Positions 1 through 9,004 of a stretch of 64,000 bases of DNA are shown here, in pieces. Numbering within the stretch: position 1 is the first letter of the stretch; each line of letters starts with the position of its first letter. Origin of the DNA: Cronobacter sakazakii (lineage in GTDB: Bacteria > Pseudomonadota > Gammaproteobacteria > Enterobacterales > Enterobacteriaceae). Where the stretch lies: positions 2,542,001 through 2,606,000 of the forward strand of contig NZ_CP011047.1 of assembly GCF_000982825.1 (NCBI RefSeq), written 5' to 3'. The notes beneath the pieces were generated by a model. That model worked only from the letters and a program-made list of their open reading frames with translations. It made no database searches and was not told the origin of the DNA. Made by a program: the position numbers and the translations under genes.

Positions 1-656
1 CTGCGGTAGCCGTCGAGCGCAATCGTCAGCGCCGCCATGCCGAAGGCGAGCAGCAGAAAGCCGGAGAAATCGAAGCGCCGCGTTTGCATGGTGTAATTCG
101 GCATCAGCCAGAGCGTCGCGGCGGCACCGGCAATGCCCACCGGCAGGTTGATTAAAAAGATCCAGTGCCAGGAGGCGTACTCCACCAGCAGCCCGCCGAG
201 CGCAGGCCCGAGCAGCGGCCCCACCTGGCCGGGGAGCGTCACAAATGTCATCGCGGCCATATACTGATCGCGCGGGACGATTTTCATCACCGTCAGCCTG
301 CCGACCGGCACCATCATCGCGCCGCCGACGCCCTGTAACACGCGCGCTGCCACCAGCTCATTAAGCGTCGAGGACTGCGCGCAAAACAGCGAGCCGAGCG
401 TGAACAGCACAATCGCGGTGAAGAAGATGTTGCGCACCCCGACGCGATCCGCCAGCCAGCCGCTCGCGGGCAGCATCACCGCCACCGTCAGCACATACGA
501 GACGATAACCATGTGCATCCGCAGCGGGCTCTCCCCGAGGCTCGCGGCCATTGAGGGGAGGGCGGTATTGACGATAGTGGTATCCAGCGCCTGCATAAAA
601 AAGCCGAAGGCGACGATCCACAATTGCCAGCGCACGTTCTGGGGCAGGTCGGTCAT
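1..656 (-). CDS. mdtD: MdtD, MFS transporter (partial, 3' end outside window)
   Basis: The first ~218 codons of a major facilitator superfamily transporter; the rest lies beyond base 1. It starts MTDLPQNVRWQLWIVAFGFF, and the frame stays open to the edge. TM1 carries the MFS-typical DTTIVNTALPSMA stretch, and the TM2-TM3 loop has motif A (GWLADRVGVRN). Its ATG lies 3 bp after the mdtC stop, so it is the fourth gene of the mdtABC unit. In E. coli MdtD is co-transcribed with mdtABC and baeSR but is not needed for MdtABC-mediated drug resistance. Identification rests on the N-terminal match to E. coli MdtD and the gene order. Confidence 0.93.
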   Translation of the reverse strand, partial: MTDLPQNVRWQLWIVAFGFFMQALDTTIVNTALPSMAASLGESPLRMHMVIVSYVLTVAVMLPASGWLADRVGVRNIFFTAIVLFTLGSLFCAQSSTLNELVAARVLQGVGGAMMVPVGRLTVMKIVPRDQYMAAMTFVTLPGQVGPLLGPALGGLLVEYASWHWIFLINLPVGIAGAAATLWLMPNYTMQTRRFDFSGFLLLAFGMAALTIALDGYR

Positions 657-659
657 AAA

Positions 660-3600
660 TTATTCGCTCGCGGTCAGGGTGTCCTCAGGTTTCGCCCGGC
701 GCGTAAAACGCAGGCGCAGTCGGTCGAAGAAGAGATAGACCACCGGCGTGGTATAGAGCGTCAGCAACTGGCTCATCACCAGACCGCCGACAATCGTAAT
801 GCCGAGCGGCTGGCGCAGCTCCGCGCCGTCGCCGCTTGCTATCATCAGCGGCAGCGCGCCGAACAGTGCCGCAAGCGTCGTCATCATGATCGGGCGAAAA
901 CGCAGCAGGCAGGCCTGAAAAATGGCGTCGCGGGCGCTGAGCTGGCCGCTGCGCTGAGCCTCCAGCGCGAAATCCACCATCATTATCGCGTTCTTCTTCA
1001 CGATACCAATCAATAGCATAATACCGATAAGCGCGATGAGGCTAAACGGGGCATCGAACGCCTCCAGCGCCAGCAGCGCGCCGACGCCCGCCGACGGCAG
1101 CGTGGAGAGAATGGTGAGCGGATGCACGTAACTCTCATACAGCATCCCCAGCACGATATAGACCGTGGCGATGGCCGCGAGGATTAAGATCACCTGCGAA
1201 TTCATCGTCTCCTGGAACACCTGAGCCGTACCGGCGAAGCTGCCGCGCACCGACGACGGCACGCCAAGCGAGGTCATCGTACGGGTGATGGCGTCACTGG
1301 CCTGCGAGAGCGACACGCCGGTTGGCAGGTTAAACGCGATGGTCGACGCCGCCGACAACCCCTGATGGTTAACCGACAGCGGCGCGTTGGCGGGCTGCCA
1401 TTTCGCAAACCACGAGAGCGGAATCGGCTTGCCTTCGCTGTTCATCACGAACATCTGATCGAGCGCGCTGATATCCTGGGTGTAACGCGGGTCAACTTCC
1501 ATCACCACTTTGTACTGGTTAAGGGGCTGGTAGATGGTCGAAATCTGGCGCTGGCCGAAGGCGTTATTCAGCAGGCTGTTGGCGTCCTGCACGCTGATGC
1601 CAAGCCGCGCCATCGATTCGCGGTCATAGACCAGGCTCATCTCCGCGCCGTTGTCCTGCTGATCGGAGTTCACGTCGGCAAGCTGCGGCAGTTTCGCGAG
1701 CGCCTGGCGAATTTTCGGCTCCCATTCGCGCAGTGCCGCCAGATCGTCAGACAGTAAGGTGTACTGGTAGCTGGCGTTCGACTGCCGCCCGCCGACGCGG
1801 ATATCCTGCACCGCCATCAGAAACAGGCTGGCACCCGGCTCGCGCGCAAGCTTTTTACGCAGCCGGTCAATCACCTGCTGGGCGCTTTCGGTACGCTCGC
1901 CGAGCGGCTTGAGGGAGATAAACATCATGCCGCTGTTCACCCGCGAGCCGCCGGTAAAGCCCGTAACGTTATCCACGGCCGGATCTTCGCGGATGATTTT
2001 CATGAAATCCTGCAGTTTGCCTCGCATTGCCTGGAACGAGATGCTCTGGTCGGCCTGAATGCCGCCCATCAGCCGCCCGGTGTCTTGCTCCGGGAAAAAG
2101 GTTTTCGGAATGGAAATATAGAGCCAGACGTTCAGCGCGATGGTGGCGAGCAGCACCAGCCCGACCAGCCGGGCGTGGTTCAGCACCCAGCCGAGCGAGC
2201 GGGCGTATCCGCCCTGCAGCGCCAGCAACAGGCGATTGATGCCGACGCGACTGCGGGTCTCTTCACGCGGTTTGGCCTTGAGCAGCCAGCCGCACATCAT
2301 CGGCGTGAGCGTCAGCGACACCACCAGTGAAATGCCGATGGCGACCGAGAGCGTCACGGCAAACTCCCGGAACAGCCGCCCCGGCAGCCCGCCCATCAGT
2401 AGCAGCGGCAGAAAAACCGCCACCAGCGACAGGCTCATGGAGAGCACCGTAAAGCCCACTTCGCGCACGCCCTGTAACGCTGCCTGAAGCGGTTTGACGC
2501 CCGCCTCAAGGTGACGCGAGATATTCTCCAGCACCACGATGGCGTCATCCACCACAAAGCCAGTAGCGATGGTGAGCGCCATTAACGAGAGGTTATTCAG
2601 GCTAAAACCGCACAGATACATGGCGGCGAAGGTGCCGATAAGCGATACCGGTACCGCGACGGCAGGAATCAGCGTCGCGCGCCCGGAGCGCAGAAACAGG
2701 AACACCACCAGAATTACCAGGCCGACCGAAATCGCCAGCGACTGCTCCACTTCCGCCAGCGACGCGCGAATGGTCGGCGAGCGATCCTGCGCGATTTGCA
2801 TATCGATGGCGGCGGGGATGGTGTCGCGCAGCTCCGGCAACGCGGCGCGGATGCGGTCTACCGTCTCAATAATATTGGCTTCAGGCAGTTTGCGGATCAT
2901 CAGCAAAATGGCCGGTTTGGCATTGGTCATGCCCGCGTTGCGCACATCCTGCACCGAATCGGTCACGGTCGCCACGTCGCGCAGATGCACTGCCGCGCCG
3001 TTGTTATAGTGAACGATCAGCGGCTCATACTCGGCAGCGGTTTTGAGCTCATCATTGGTCTGCAACTGCCAGCGGCGCTGCGCGTCTTCTATCGCCCCCT
3101 GCGGACGGCGCACGTTGGCGTTGCTGATGGCGCTGCGCACCGTATCCAGCGAGACGCCCTGGTTAAAAAGCGCCTGCGGGTTGAGCTCCACCCTGACGGC
3201 GGGCAGCGAGCTGCCGCCCACGTCGACATCCCCCACGCCGTCAATCTGGGCGATGGTCTGGGCAAGCTGTGTCGAGGCGTAATCATAAAGCTCGCCCTGG
3301 GAGAAGGTGTCCGAAGTGAGCGTGAGGATCATGATCGGCGCATCGGACGGGTTCGCTTTGCGGTACGTCGGGCGCAAGGGCATTCCGCTCGGCAACAGGC
3401 TTTGCGCGGCGTTGATCGCCGCCTGCACGTCGCGCGCCGCGCCGTTGATATCGCGGTCAAAATTGAACTCCAGAATAATGCGCGTGCTGCCAAGCGAGCT
3501 GGTGGAGGTCATCTCGTTGACGCCCGCGATGCGCCCGAGCGAGCGTTCAAGCGGTGTCGCGACCGACGACGCCATCGTCTCCGGAGACGCGCCCGGCAGC

Positions 3601-3749
3601 GACGCGCTCACCATAATGACCGGGAAATCGACCTGCGGCAGCGGGGCCACCGGCAGCAGTCGGAAGCCAAGCACGCCGCAGAGCGTCACGGCGATGGAGA
3701 GCAAAATCGTCGCTACCGGGCGGTAGATAAAGAGCGCGTAAAACTTCAC
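660..3749 (-). CDS. mdtC: MdtC, RND multidrug efflux permease subunit
   Basis: 1029 aa inner-membrane proton-driven efflux subunit that in E. coli forms a heterotrimer with MdtB and works with MdtA and TolC to export bile salts, novobiocin and deoxycholate. It matches E. coli MdtC along its whole length. RND hallmarks are the N-terminal TM1 followed by a large periplasmic loop, the TM4 acidic pair (ATGFVVDDAIVVLEN) and the TM10 lysine (GIVKKNAIMMVDFA), which together form the proton relay. The start is GTG and directly follows the mdtB stop with no gap, so translation is probably coupled. In E. coli the operon is controlled by BaeSR; baeSR would lie just outside this window. Confidence 0.97.
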   Translation of the reverse strand: MKFYALFIYRPVATILLSIAVTLCGVLGFRLLPVAPLPQVDFPVIMVSASLPGASPETMASSVATPLERSLGRIAGVNEMTSTSSLGSTRIILEFNFDRDINGAARDVQAAINAAQSLLPSGMPLRPTYRKANPSDAPIMILTLTSDTFSQGELYDYASTQLAQTIAQIDGVGDVDVGGSSLPAVRVELNPQALFNQGVSLDTVRSAISNANVRRPQGAIEDAQRRWQLQTNDELKTAAEYEPLIVHYNNGAAVHLRDVATVTDSVQDVRNAGMTNAKPAILLMIRKLPEANIIETVDRIRAALPELRDTIPAAIDMQIAQDRSPTIRASLAEVEQSLAISVGLVILVVFLFLRSGRATLIPAVAVPVSLIGTFAAMYLCGFSLNNLSLMALTIATGFVVDDAIVVLENISRHLEAGVKPLQAALQGVREVGFTVLSMSLSLVAVFLPLLLMGGLPGRLFREFAVTLSVAIGISLVVSLTLTPMMCGWLLKAKPREETRSRVGINRLLLALQGGYARSLGWVLNHARLVGLVLLATIALNVWLYISIPKTFFPEQDTGRLMGGIQADQSISFQAMRGKLQDFMKIIREDPAVDNVTGFTGGSRVNSGMMFISLKPLGERTESAQQVIDRLRKKLAREPGASLFLMAVQDIRVGGRQSNASYQYTLLSDDLAALREWEPKIRQALAKLPQLADVNSDQQDNGAEMSLVYDRESMARLGISVQDANSLLNNAFGQRQISTIYQPLNQYKVVMEVDPRYTQDISALDQMFVMNSEGKPIPLSWFAKWQPANAPLSVNHQGLSAASTIAFNLPTGVSLSQASDAITRTMTSLGVPSSVRGSFAGTAQVFQETMNSQVILILAAIATVYIVLGMLYESYVHPLTILSTLPSAGVGALLALEAFDAPFSLIALIGIMLLIGIVKKNAIMMVDFALEAQRSGQLSARDAIFQACLLRFRPIMMTTLAALFGALPLMIASGDGAELRQPLGITIVGGLVMSQLLTLYTTPVVYLFFDRLRLRFTRRAKPEDTLTASE

Positions 3750-6700
3750 TTACGCCTCCTCTTCACGCGCGGGCAGACGGCGGCGCACGGCGTGGCCGAG
3801 GCGGTCGAACAGCAGATAAATTACCGGCGTGGTAAAGAGCGTCAGCACCTGGCTTACCAGCAGGCCGCCGACCATGCCGATGCCGAGCGGACGGCGCAGC
3901 TCCGCGCCAACACCGGTGCTGAGCATCAGCGGCAGCGCGCCGAGCAGGGCGGCGAGCGTGGTCATCAGGATGGGTCGAAAACGCAGCAGACACGCCTGGT
4001 AAATGGCCTCGCGCGGCGTCATGCCCTGTTCACGCTCGGCGGCCAGCGCAAAGTCGATCATCATAATGGCGTTTTTCTTGACGATGCCTATCAGCAGAAT
4101 AATGCCGATGATGGCGATGACATCCAGCTCGGCACCGGCGATAAGCAGCGCCAGCAGCGCGCCGACGCCCGCGGTGGGGAGCGTCGAGAGAATGGTAATC
4201 GGGTGGATAAAGCTCTCATACAGCACGCCGAGCACGATGTACATCGCCACCACCGACGCCAGAATCAGCCAGAGCGTGCTGCCAAGCGCCGCCTGGAAGG
4301 CGAGGGTGCTGCCCTGGAATTGGGTCGTTATCTCAGCCGGGAACGCCAGATCGGCTTCCGCCTGAGTGATGGCGTCTACCGCGTCGCCAAGCGAATAGCC
4401 GTCCGGCACGTTAAACGAAATGGTCGTCGACGGGAACTGATCGAGATGGTTAATCGTAAGCGGCCCGAAGCGCTGCTCGACCTTCGCAATCGCGCTGAGC
4501 GGCACCATGCCGCCATCGCTGCTGGCAAGACGAATACTGTCAAGCGCCGCCAGGCCCGGCGTGGCGGTGGTGTTATGCTCAAGCACCACGCGGTACTGGT
4601 TCGCCTGGGTATAAATGGTCGAGATGAGGCGCTGGCCAAAGGCGTTATAGAGCGCGTTATCGACATCGCTCATGCTGATGCCAAGACGGCTGGCGCTCGC
4701 GCGATCCACATTCACGTAAGCCACAAGGCCGTTGTCCTGCCAGTCGCTGCTGACATCCGCGAGCTGCGGCAGCGTTTGCAGCCGGGCGATAAGCTTCGGC
4801 ACCCAGGTGCTGAGCGCCTCCAGCGAATTGGCCTGGAGCGTGAACTGATACTGCGTGCGGCTCACCTGGGTGTCGATGGTGAGATCCTGAATCGGTTGCA
4901 GGTAGAGCGTGGCACCCGGCACGCGGCTCGCGGCCTCCTGAAGGCGCGCAATCACCGTCTGCACGCGGTCGTCACGGTCATCGAGCGGTTTTAAGTTGAT
5001 TTGCAGCCGTGCACTGTTGAGCGACGGATTCGTGCCATCGACGCCGACAAACGAGGTGAGGCTCTCCACCGCCGGATCTTTCAGAATGACATCCGCCACC
5101 GCGCGCTGGCGTTCGGCCATGCTGGCGAACGACACCGACTGCGGTGCCTGCAATGTGCCCTGGATGATGCCGTTGTCCTGCACCGGGAAGAAGCCTTTCG
5201 GGATGAAAATCCACAAAAGCACCGTCAGCGCCAGGGTGCCAAGCGCGACGCCGAGCGTCAGCCACGGGTGATTCAGCACGCGCTTCAGAAGCTGGCCGTA
5301 GCGGGCGATCACCCGGTTGATCACGCGTTCTGAGGCGCGCGAGAAGCGGTTCTGCTTGCGCAGCGATTCATGGCTTAACATGCGCGCGCACATCATCGGC
5401 GTCAGCGTCAGCGAGACGACAGCGGAGATCAAAATCGCCACCGCCAGCGTCACTGCGAACTCGCGGAACAGACGGCCCACGATATCCCCCATAAACAGCA
5501 GCGGGATCAGCACGGCTATCAGCGAGAACGTCAGCGAGATAATGGTAAAGCCGATTTCGCCTGCGCCCTTGAGCGCGGCGGCCAGCGGCTTTTCGCCTTT
5601 CTCGATATAGCGCGAGATGTTTTCAATCACCACGATGGCGTCATCCACCACGAACCCGGTGGCGATGGTCAGCGCCATCAGCGTCAGGTTGTTGATGGAG
5701 AAATCGAGAAACACCATCACCGCAAAGGTGCCGACCAGCGACAGTGGTACCGCCACCGCCGGGATAATGGTCGCCGGAATGTTGCGCAGGAACAGGTAGA
5801 TGATCATCACCACCAGCGCTATCGCCAGCATCAGTTCAAACTGCGTGTCGTTGACCGACGCGCTGATATTGGTGGTCCGGTCGGTCAGCACTTTCACCTG
5901 CACCGATTTCGGCAGGCTTTCCGTAAGCTGCGGCAGCAGTTTCTGAATGGTTTCGGCGGTGGTGATGATGTTAGCGCCCGGCTGGCGCTGGACGTTCATC
6001 ACAATCGCGGGCTGTTTATTGGCCCAGGCACCAAGCCAGGCGTTCTCCGCGCCTTGCTCCACCGTCGCGACGTCGCCAAGCCGCACCGGCGCGCCGTTTT
6101 TATAGGCGATGATCAGGTTGCGGTATTCGTCGGCGGATTTCATCTGATCGTTGGCGGAGAGCGTCACCGCGCGCTCCGGGCCGTCGAAACTGCCTTTCGC
6201 CGAGTTGACGTTTGCGCTGGTGATGGCGGTGCGCACGGTTTCGCTGTCAATGCCCAGCGACGCCAGCGCCTGCGCATTCAGTTTTACCCGCACCGCCGGA
6301 CGCTGACCGCCGGAGAGGGTCACGAGGCCGACGCCCGTCACCTGCGAGATACGCTGCGCGACACGGGTTTCCACCATATCTTCCACCTGGGTAATCGGCA
6401 GCGCCGATGAGGTGACCGCAAGCGTCATGATTGGCGGGTCCGCCGGGTTCACTTTGCTGTAGACCGGCGGGTTAGGGAGATCGTCCGGCAGCAGGTTGGT
6501 GGCGGCGTTAATGGCGGCCTGCACCTCCTGCTCGGCAACATCCAGCGGCAGCGTGAGCTGGAACTGTAACGTCACCACCGACGCGCCGCCCGCGCTTTGC
6601 GAAGCCATCTGCTTTAAGCCTGACATCTGGCCGAACTGGCGCTCCAGCGGCGCGGTGATAGCCGACGTCACGACATCCGGGCTGGCGCCAGGGTAGAGCG

Positions 6701-6872
6701 TGACGACCTGAATCGTCGGATAGTCCACTTCCGGCAGAGCGGAAACCGGCAGAAAGCGATAGCCGATGATGCCTGCAAGCAGAATAGCCACCATCAGCAG
6801 CGTAGTGGCCACGGGGCGCAGAATAAACAGGCGGGACGGCCCGCCAGTGGCGCTCGGAGGTAACACCTGCAT
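3750..6872 (-). CDS. mdtB: MdtB, RND multidrug efflux permease subunit
   Basis: 1040 aa RND permease, paralogous to MdtC and its partner in the E. coli MdtB2C trimer. It shows duplicated six-helix halves, the TM4 motif GFVVDDAIVVIEN and the C-terminal half motif GIVKKNAIMMIDFA. The N-terminal MQVLPPSATGGPSRLFILRP is the MdtB-type cytoplasmic start. Its ATG overlaps the mdtA TGA by one base (TGATG), which points to translational coupling. The length equals that of the E. coli protein. Confidence 0.97.
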   Translation of the reverse strand: MQVLPPSATGGPSRLFILRPVATTLLMVAILLAGIIGYRFLPVSALPEVDYPTIQVVTLYPGASPDVVTSAITAPLERQFGQMSGLKQMASQSAGGASVVTLQFQLTLPLDVAEQEVQAAINAATNLLPDDLPNPPVYSKVNPADPPIMTLAVTSSALPITQVEDMVETRVAQRISQVTGVGLVTLSGGQRPAVRVKLNAQALASLGIDSETVRTAITSANVNSAKGSFDGPERAVTLSANDQMKSADEYRNLIIAYKNGAPVRLGDVATVEQGAENAWLGAWANKQPAIVMNVQRQPGANIITTAETIQKLLPQLTESLPKSVQVKVLTDRTTNISASVNDTQFELMLAIALVVMIIYLFLRNIPATIIPAVAVPLSLVGTFAVMVFLDFSINNLTLMALTIATGFVVDDAIVVIENISRYIEKGEKPLAAALKGAGEIGFTIISLTFSLIAVLIPLLFMGDIVGRLFREFAVTLAVAILISAVVSLTLTPMMCARMLSHESLRKQNRFSRASERVINRVIARYGQLLKRVLNHPWLTLGVALGTLALTVLLWIFIPKGFFPVQDNGIIQGTLQAPQSVSFASMAERQRAVADVILKDPAVESLTSFVGVDGTNPSLNSARLQINLKPLDDRDDRVQTVIARLQEAASRVPGATLYLQPIQDLTIDTQVSRTQYQFTLQANSLEALSTWVPKLIARLQTLPQLADVSSDWQDNGLVAYVNVDRASASRLGISMSDVDNALYNAFGQRLISTIYTQANQYRVVLEHNTTATPGLAALDSIRLASSDGGMVPLSAIAKVEQRFGPLTINHLDQFPSTTISFNVPDGYSLGDAVDAITQAEADLAFPAEITTQFQGSTLAFQAALGSTLWLILASVVAMYIVLGVLYESFIHPITILSTLPTAGVGALLALLIAGAELDVIAIIGIILLIGIVKKNAIMMIDFALAAEREQGMTPREAIYQACLLRFRPILMTTLAALLGALPLMLSTGVGAELRRPLGIGMVGGLLVSQVLTLFTTPVIYLLFDRLGHAVRRRLPAREEEA

Positions 6873-8119
6873 CAGGAACGCGCTCCTTTGGCTGCGCGGG
6901 CGCTGTCGGTTGGGCTGCGCTCGCCGCGTTCAGGCTTCGCGTTATCGGTGGCCGTTTGTGCTTCCACCACGTCCACCTTCGCGCCTTCGGTCAGGCGGTC
7001 GATGCCGTCCGTCACCACGCGATCGCCTGCGGAAAGGCCTGCAGTGATCACTACGGTTTCGCTGTTCTGAATGCCGGTCGTGACGGTGTGCTTACTCACT
7101 TTGTTGTCGTCGTTCAGCACCCAGACAAAGTGGCCTTCGTTGCCCATCTGCAACGCGGCGGTCGGGATCACGACCGCGTTCTGCTGCGTATCAATCAACA
7201 TGCGGGCGTTAACGAACTGGTTCGGGAACAGCGCGTCATCCTCATTGGCGAAGCGCGCCTTGAGCTTAATCGTGCCGGTGGTGGCGTCTATCTGGTTATC
7301 CAGGCTTAACAGCTCACCGGTGCTGAGCTTTGTGCTGTTAGTGCGATCCCAGGCTTCCACCGTCAGGGCTTTCCCCGCCTTTTGCGCCTGCATCACGGCG
7401 GCGATATCGCTCTCCGGCAGGGTAAAGGCCAGATCAATCGGGTGCGTCTGGGTCAGCACCACAATGCCGGTGGTGTCGCCGCTGGAGATCTGGTTGCCGA
7501 TATCGACCTGTTTTAAGCCGACACGCCCGTCAATCGGCGCGGTGATGCGGCTCCAGTCGAGCTGTAACTGCGCGCTGGCGACGGCGGCTTCGTCGGCTTT
7601 CAGCGTGCCTTCGGTTTCGCTGACCAGCGCCTGCTGGGCATCGAGCTCCTGGCGTGAAACCAGGTTCGTTTTACCAAGCTGCTGATAGCGCGCCAGATCG
7701 CGACGGGCGTTGGCAAGCGTCGCGCGGTCTTTGGCGAGCTGCCCCTGGGCCTGCGCGAGTGCCACTTTAAACTGGCTCGGGTCAATCTCCGCAAGCAGAT
7801 CGCCCGCTTTTACCTGCTGGCCCTCTTTAAAGTGAATCGCCATTAGCTGACCGTCCACGCGGCTACGCACCGTGACGGTGTTCGCGGCAGTGATAGTCCC
7901 AAGCCCTGTGAGATAGCGCGGCACCGCCTCGCTGCGCGCGGTGGCGGCCTGTACTGGGGCTTGTGCGCCGCCCATGCGCATCGCGGCGCGACCGCCTGCG
8001 TGTGTCGTTTTACCTGATGGCGCATCCGTGGCGGCGTTACGCCAGTAGAGGAGCGCGGCAATCGCCACGACCACGATGCCGGCGATGACCCACCCGCGCT
8101 TTTTAACCGTGCTTTTCAT
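6872..8119 (-). CDS. mdtA: MdtA, periplasmic adaptor of the MdtABC pump
   Basis: 415 aa membrane-fusion protein linking the MdtB/MdtC pump to TolC. An N-terminal membrane anchor (about residues 8-26, after KKRGW) is followed by a low-complexity Gly/Met/Ala stretch. Then come the biotinyl-lipoyl half motifs (GLGTITAANTVTVRSRVDGQ), a coiled-coil hairpin (about 120-190, Gln/Ala rich) and the second lipoyl/beta-barrel half (ITAPIDGRVGLKQV). The start chosen is MKSTVKKRGW at 8119; the frame opens 31 codons earlier at 8212, but the 8119 start gives the E. coli length and N-terminus. It is the first gene of the operon. Confidence 0.95.
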   Translation of the reverse strand: MKSTVKKRGWVIAGIVVVAIAALLYWRNAATDAPSGKTTHAGGRAAMRMGGAQAPVQAATARSEAVPRYLTGLGTITAANTVTVRSRVDGQLMAIHFKEGQQVKAGDLLAEIDPSQFKVALAQAQGQLAKDRATLANARRDLARYQQLGKTNLVSRQELDAQQALVSETEGTLKADEAAVASAQLQLDWSRITAPIDGRVGLKQVDIGNQISSGDTTGIVVLTQTHPIDLAFTLPESDIAAVMQAQKAGKALTVEAWDRTNSTKLSTGELLSLDNQIDATTGTIKLKARFANEDDALFPNQFVNARMLIDTQQNAVVIPTAALQMGNEGHFVWVLNDDNKVSKHTVTTGIQNSETVVITAGLSAGDRVVTDGIDRLTEGAKVDVVEAQTATDNAKPERGERSPTDSARAAKGARS

Positions 8120-8185
8120 AAGCAGTACGTCTTCTTTTCCTGAAACGATTAGGCGTAATGATACAAGTTTAGTCAGCCCTGACCG

Positions 8186-8203
8186 CAGAAAGATGGAGGA
8201 AAT
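8186..8203 (-). promoter_or_regulatory. Candidate BaeR box upstream of mdtA
   Basis: On the minus strand this reads ATTTCCTCCATCTTTCTG, 67 bp before the mdtA ATG. The core TTCCTCCAT resembles the BaeR consensus TTTTTCTCCATDATTGGC, which BaeR binds upstream of mdtA in E. coli, with about 11 of 18 positions matching. Position and orientation fit, but the 3' half matches poorly. The same bases read on the plus strand look like a strong ribosome binding site (GGAGGAAATATG) for a short ORF, so the match could be coincidental. Confidence 0.35.
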
Positions 8204-8326
8204 ATGAAACACCGTTTAGAACTGTCTGAATCGCTCAGGTTTTACGAGACGTCTCGCAGCGCTTGTATCTCTCTCTGGTGGGGTCATAAAACCGCTTTTA
8301 AAGTATGGTTTTATCTGTGGATATAA
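8204..8326 (+). CDS. Possible 40-aa small protein (hypothetical)
   Basis: An ATG 5 bp after a near-ideal Shine-Dalgarno (AGATGGAGGAAATATG) opens a 40-codon frame ending TAA at 8326. The product begins MKHRLELSESLRFY and ends with a Trp/aromatic-rich tail (KVWFYLWI). It lies between mdtA, which diverges from it, and the toxin-antitoxin pair just downstream on the same strand. No family is recognised. Its 3' half coincides with the promoter and operator region of the toxin-antitoxin genes, and its ribosome site coincides with the candidate BaeR box. It may be a leader peptide, an unannotated small gene or a chance ORF. Confidence 0.22.
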   Translation: MKHRLELSESLRFYETSRSACISLWWGHKTAFKVWFYLWI

Positions 8327-8338
8327 ACTATAGTTTAT
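8286..8338 (+). promoter_or_regulatory. Operator/promoter region of the toxin-antitoxin module (two inverted repeats)
   Basis: Two dyads are visible. The first has perfect 8-bp arms, ATAAAACC (8286-8293) and GGTTTTAT (8307-8314), with a 13-bp spacer. The second is an uninterrupted 16-bp palindrome, ATAAACTATAGTTTAT (8323-8338), ending 11 bp before the toxin start. The palindrome contains TATA-type -10 options (TATAAA at 8322, TATAGT at 8329). Antitoxins of this family normally bind such palindromes to repress their own operon, so autoregulation is inferred. Confidence 0.5.
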
Positions 8339-8349
8339 GAGGGATGGGT

Positions 8350-8712
8350 ATGGCATGGACGGTGATTTTTACCGATCGTTTTAACGACTGGTATCAGCAG
8401 CAGCCCGAAGGATTACAGGATCGTATCGCCGCGCTCTTATGGAACTTACGTTATTCCGGCCCGCTTGTCGGACGCCCGCTGGTCGATACGGTGAAAGGTT
8501 CGCGTTATCCCAACCTGAAAGAGCTACGTGTGCAATATGGCGGTGAGCCCTGGCGCATTTTTTTTGCGTTTGACGCTGAACGTCAGGCCGTTGTGCTCTG
8601 CGCAGGCAATAAACGAAGCCAGAAACATTTTTATGACGCCTTAATCAGGCAGGCTGAAGAAGAATTCTTCCTGCATGTGCAAGCGATGGAGAGACGAAAT
8701 GAAAACTCTTGA
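8350..8712 (+). CDS. HigB/Gp49-like toxin (RelE/ParE superfamily)
   Basis: About 120 aa protein of the phage-derived Gp49-like (HigB) family, whose studied members are ribosome-dependent mRNA interferases. Family signatures seen are the N-terminal WTVIFTDRFNDWY, then GPLVGRPLVDTVKGSRYPNL, then KELRVQYGGEPWRIFFAFD near the middle and an acidic C-terminal tail. An in-frame ATG lies at 8344, but the GAGGG at 8339-8343 is correctly spaced only for the ATG at 8350, which is used here. It overlaps the antitoxin gene by 14 bp. The toxin-first order is typical of higBA loci. Toxicity is inferred from family and context. Confidence 0.85.
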   Translation: MAWTVIFTDRFNDWYQQQPEGLQDRIAALLWNLRYSGPLVGRPLVDTVKGSRYPNLKELRVQYGGEPWRIFFAFDAERQAVVLCAGNKRSQKHFYDALIRQAEEEFFLHVQAMERRNENS

Positions 8713-8995
8713 TGACGTAATGGCGGGCTTTTCCCCGGAACGGCAGGCAGAAATCCTGCGCATGGCAGACGAAATCGCGCTGGAGCACGGCCTGCCGCTC
8801 ATTCGCGAAGCGCGGGCGTTTTCGCAGCAGCAACTGGCGGAGATAATGGGCGTGACGCAGCCCGCTATCGCCGCCATTGAGCAGCGCGGGAAGGAGATCA
8901 AACTGCTGACGCTCAAGCGCTACGTTGAAGCGCTGGGCGGCAAGCTCTCTTTACTGATAGAGCTGCCCGAAGGCAGCAAAGTGATCCCCGTCTGA
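8699..8995 (+). CDS. HigA-type antitoxin, XRE-family helix-turn-helix
   Basis: 98 aa partner of the upstream toxin. A short N-terminal region (MKTLDDVMAGFSPERQAEIL) precedes an XRE helix-turn-helix at about residues 40-65 (FSQQQLAEIMGVTQPAIAAI). The family-typical end YVEALGGKLSLLIELPEG follows. The start at 8699 is chosen because it begins the conserved MKTLDD segment and overlaps the toxin end. A longer frame starting at 8675 would add eight unconserved residues. It probably neutralises the toxin and represses the operon at the upstream palindromes. It ends 9 bp from the convergent yegD stop. Confidence 0.86.
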   Translation: MKTLDDVMAGFSPERQAEILRMADEIALEHGLPLIREARAFSQQQLAEIMGVTQPAIAAIEQRGKEIKLLTLKRYVEALGGKLSLLIELPEGSKVIPV

Positions 8996-9004
8996 CCGCG
9001 CCGG

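Noticed and set aside
2796..4994. Open frame of 732 codons on the plus strand across mdtC and mdtB
   Set aside because: It is antisense to two genes that match E. coli MdtC and MdtB along their full lengths. The product is Arg/His/Gln-rich low-complexity sequence, typical of shadow frames in GC-rich DNA.
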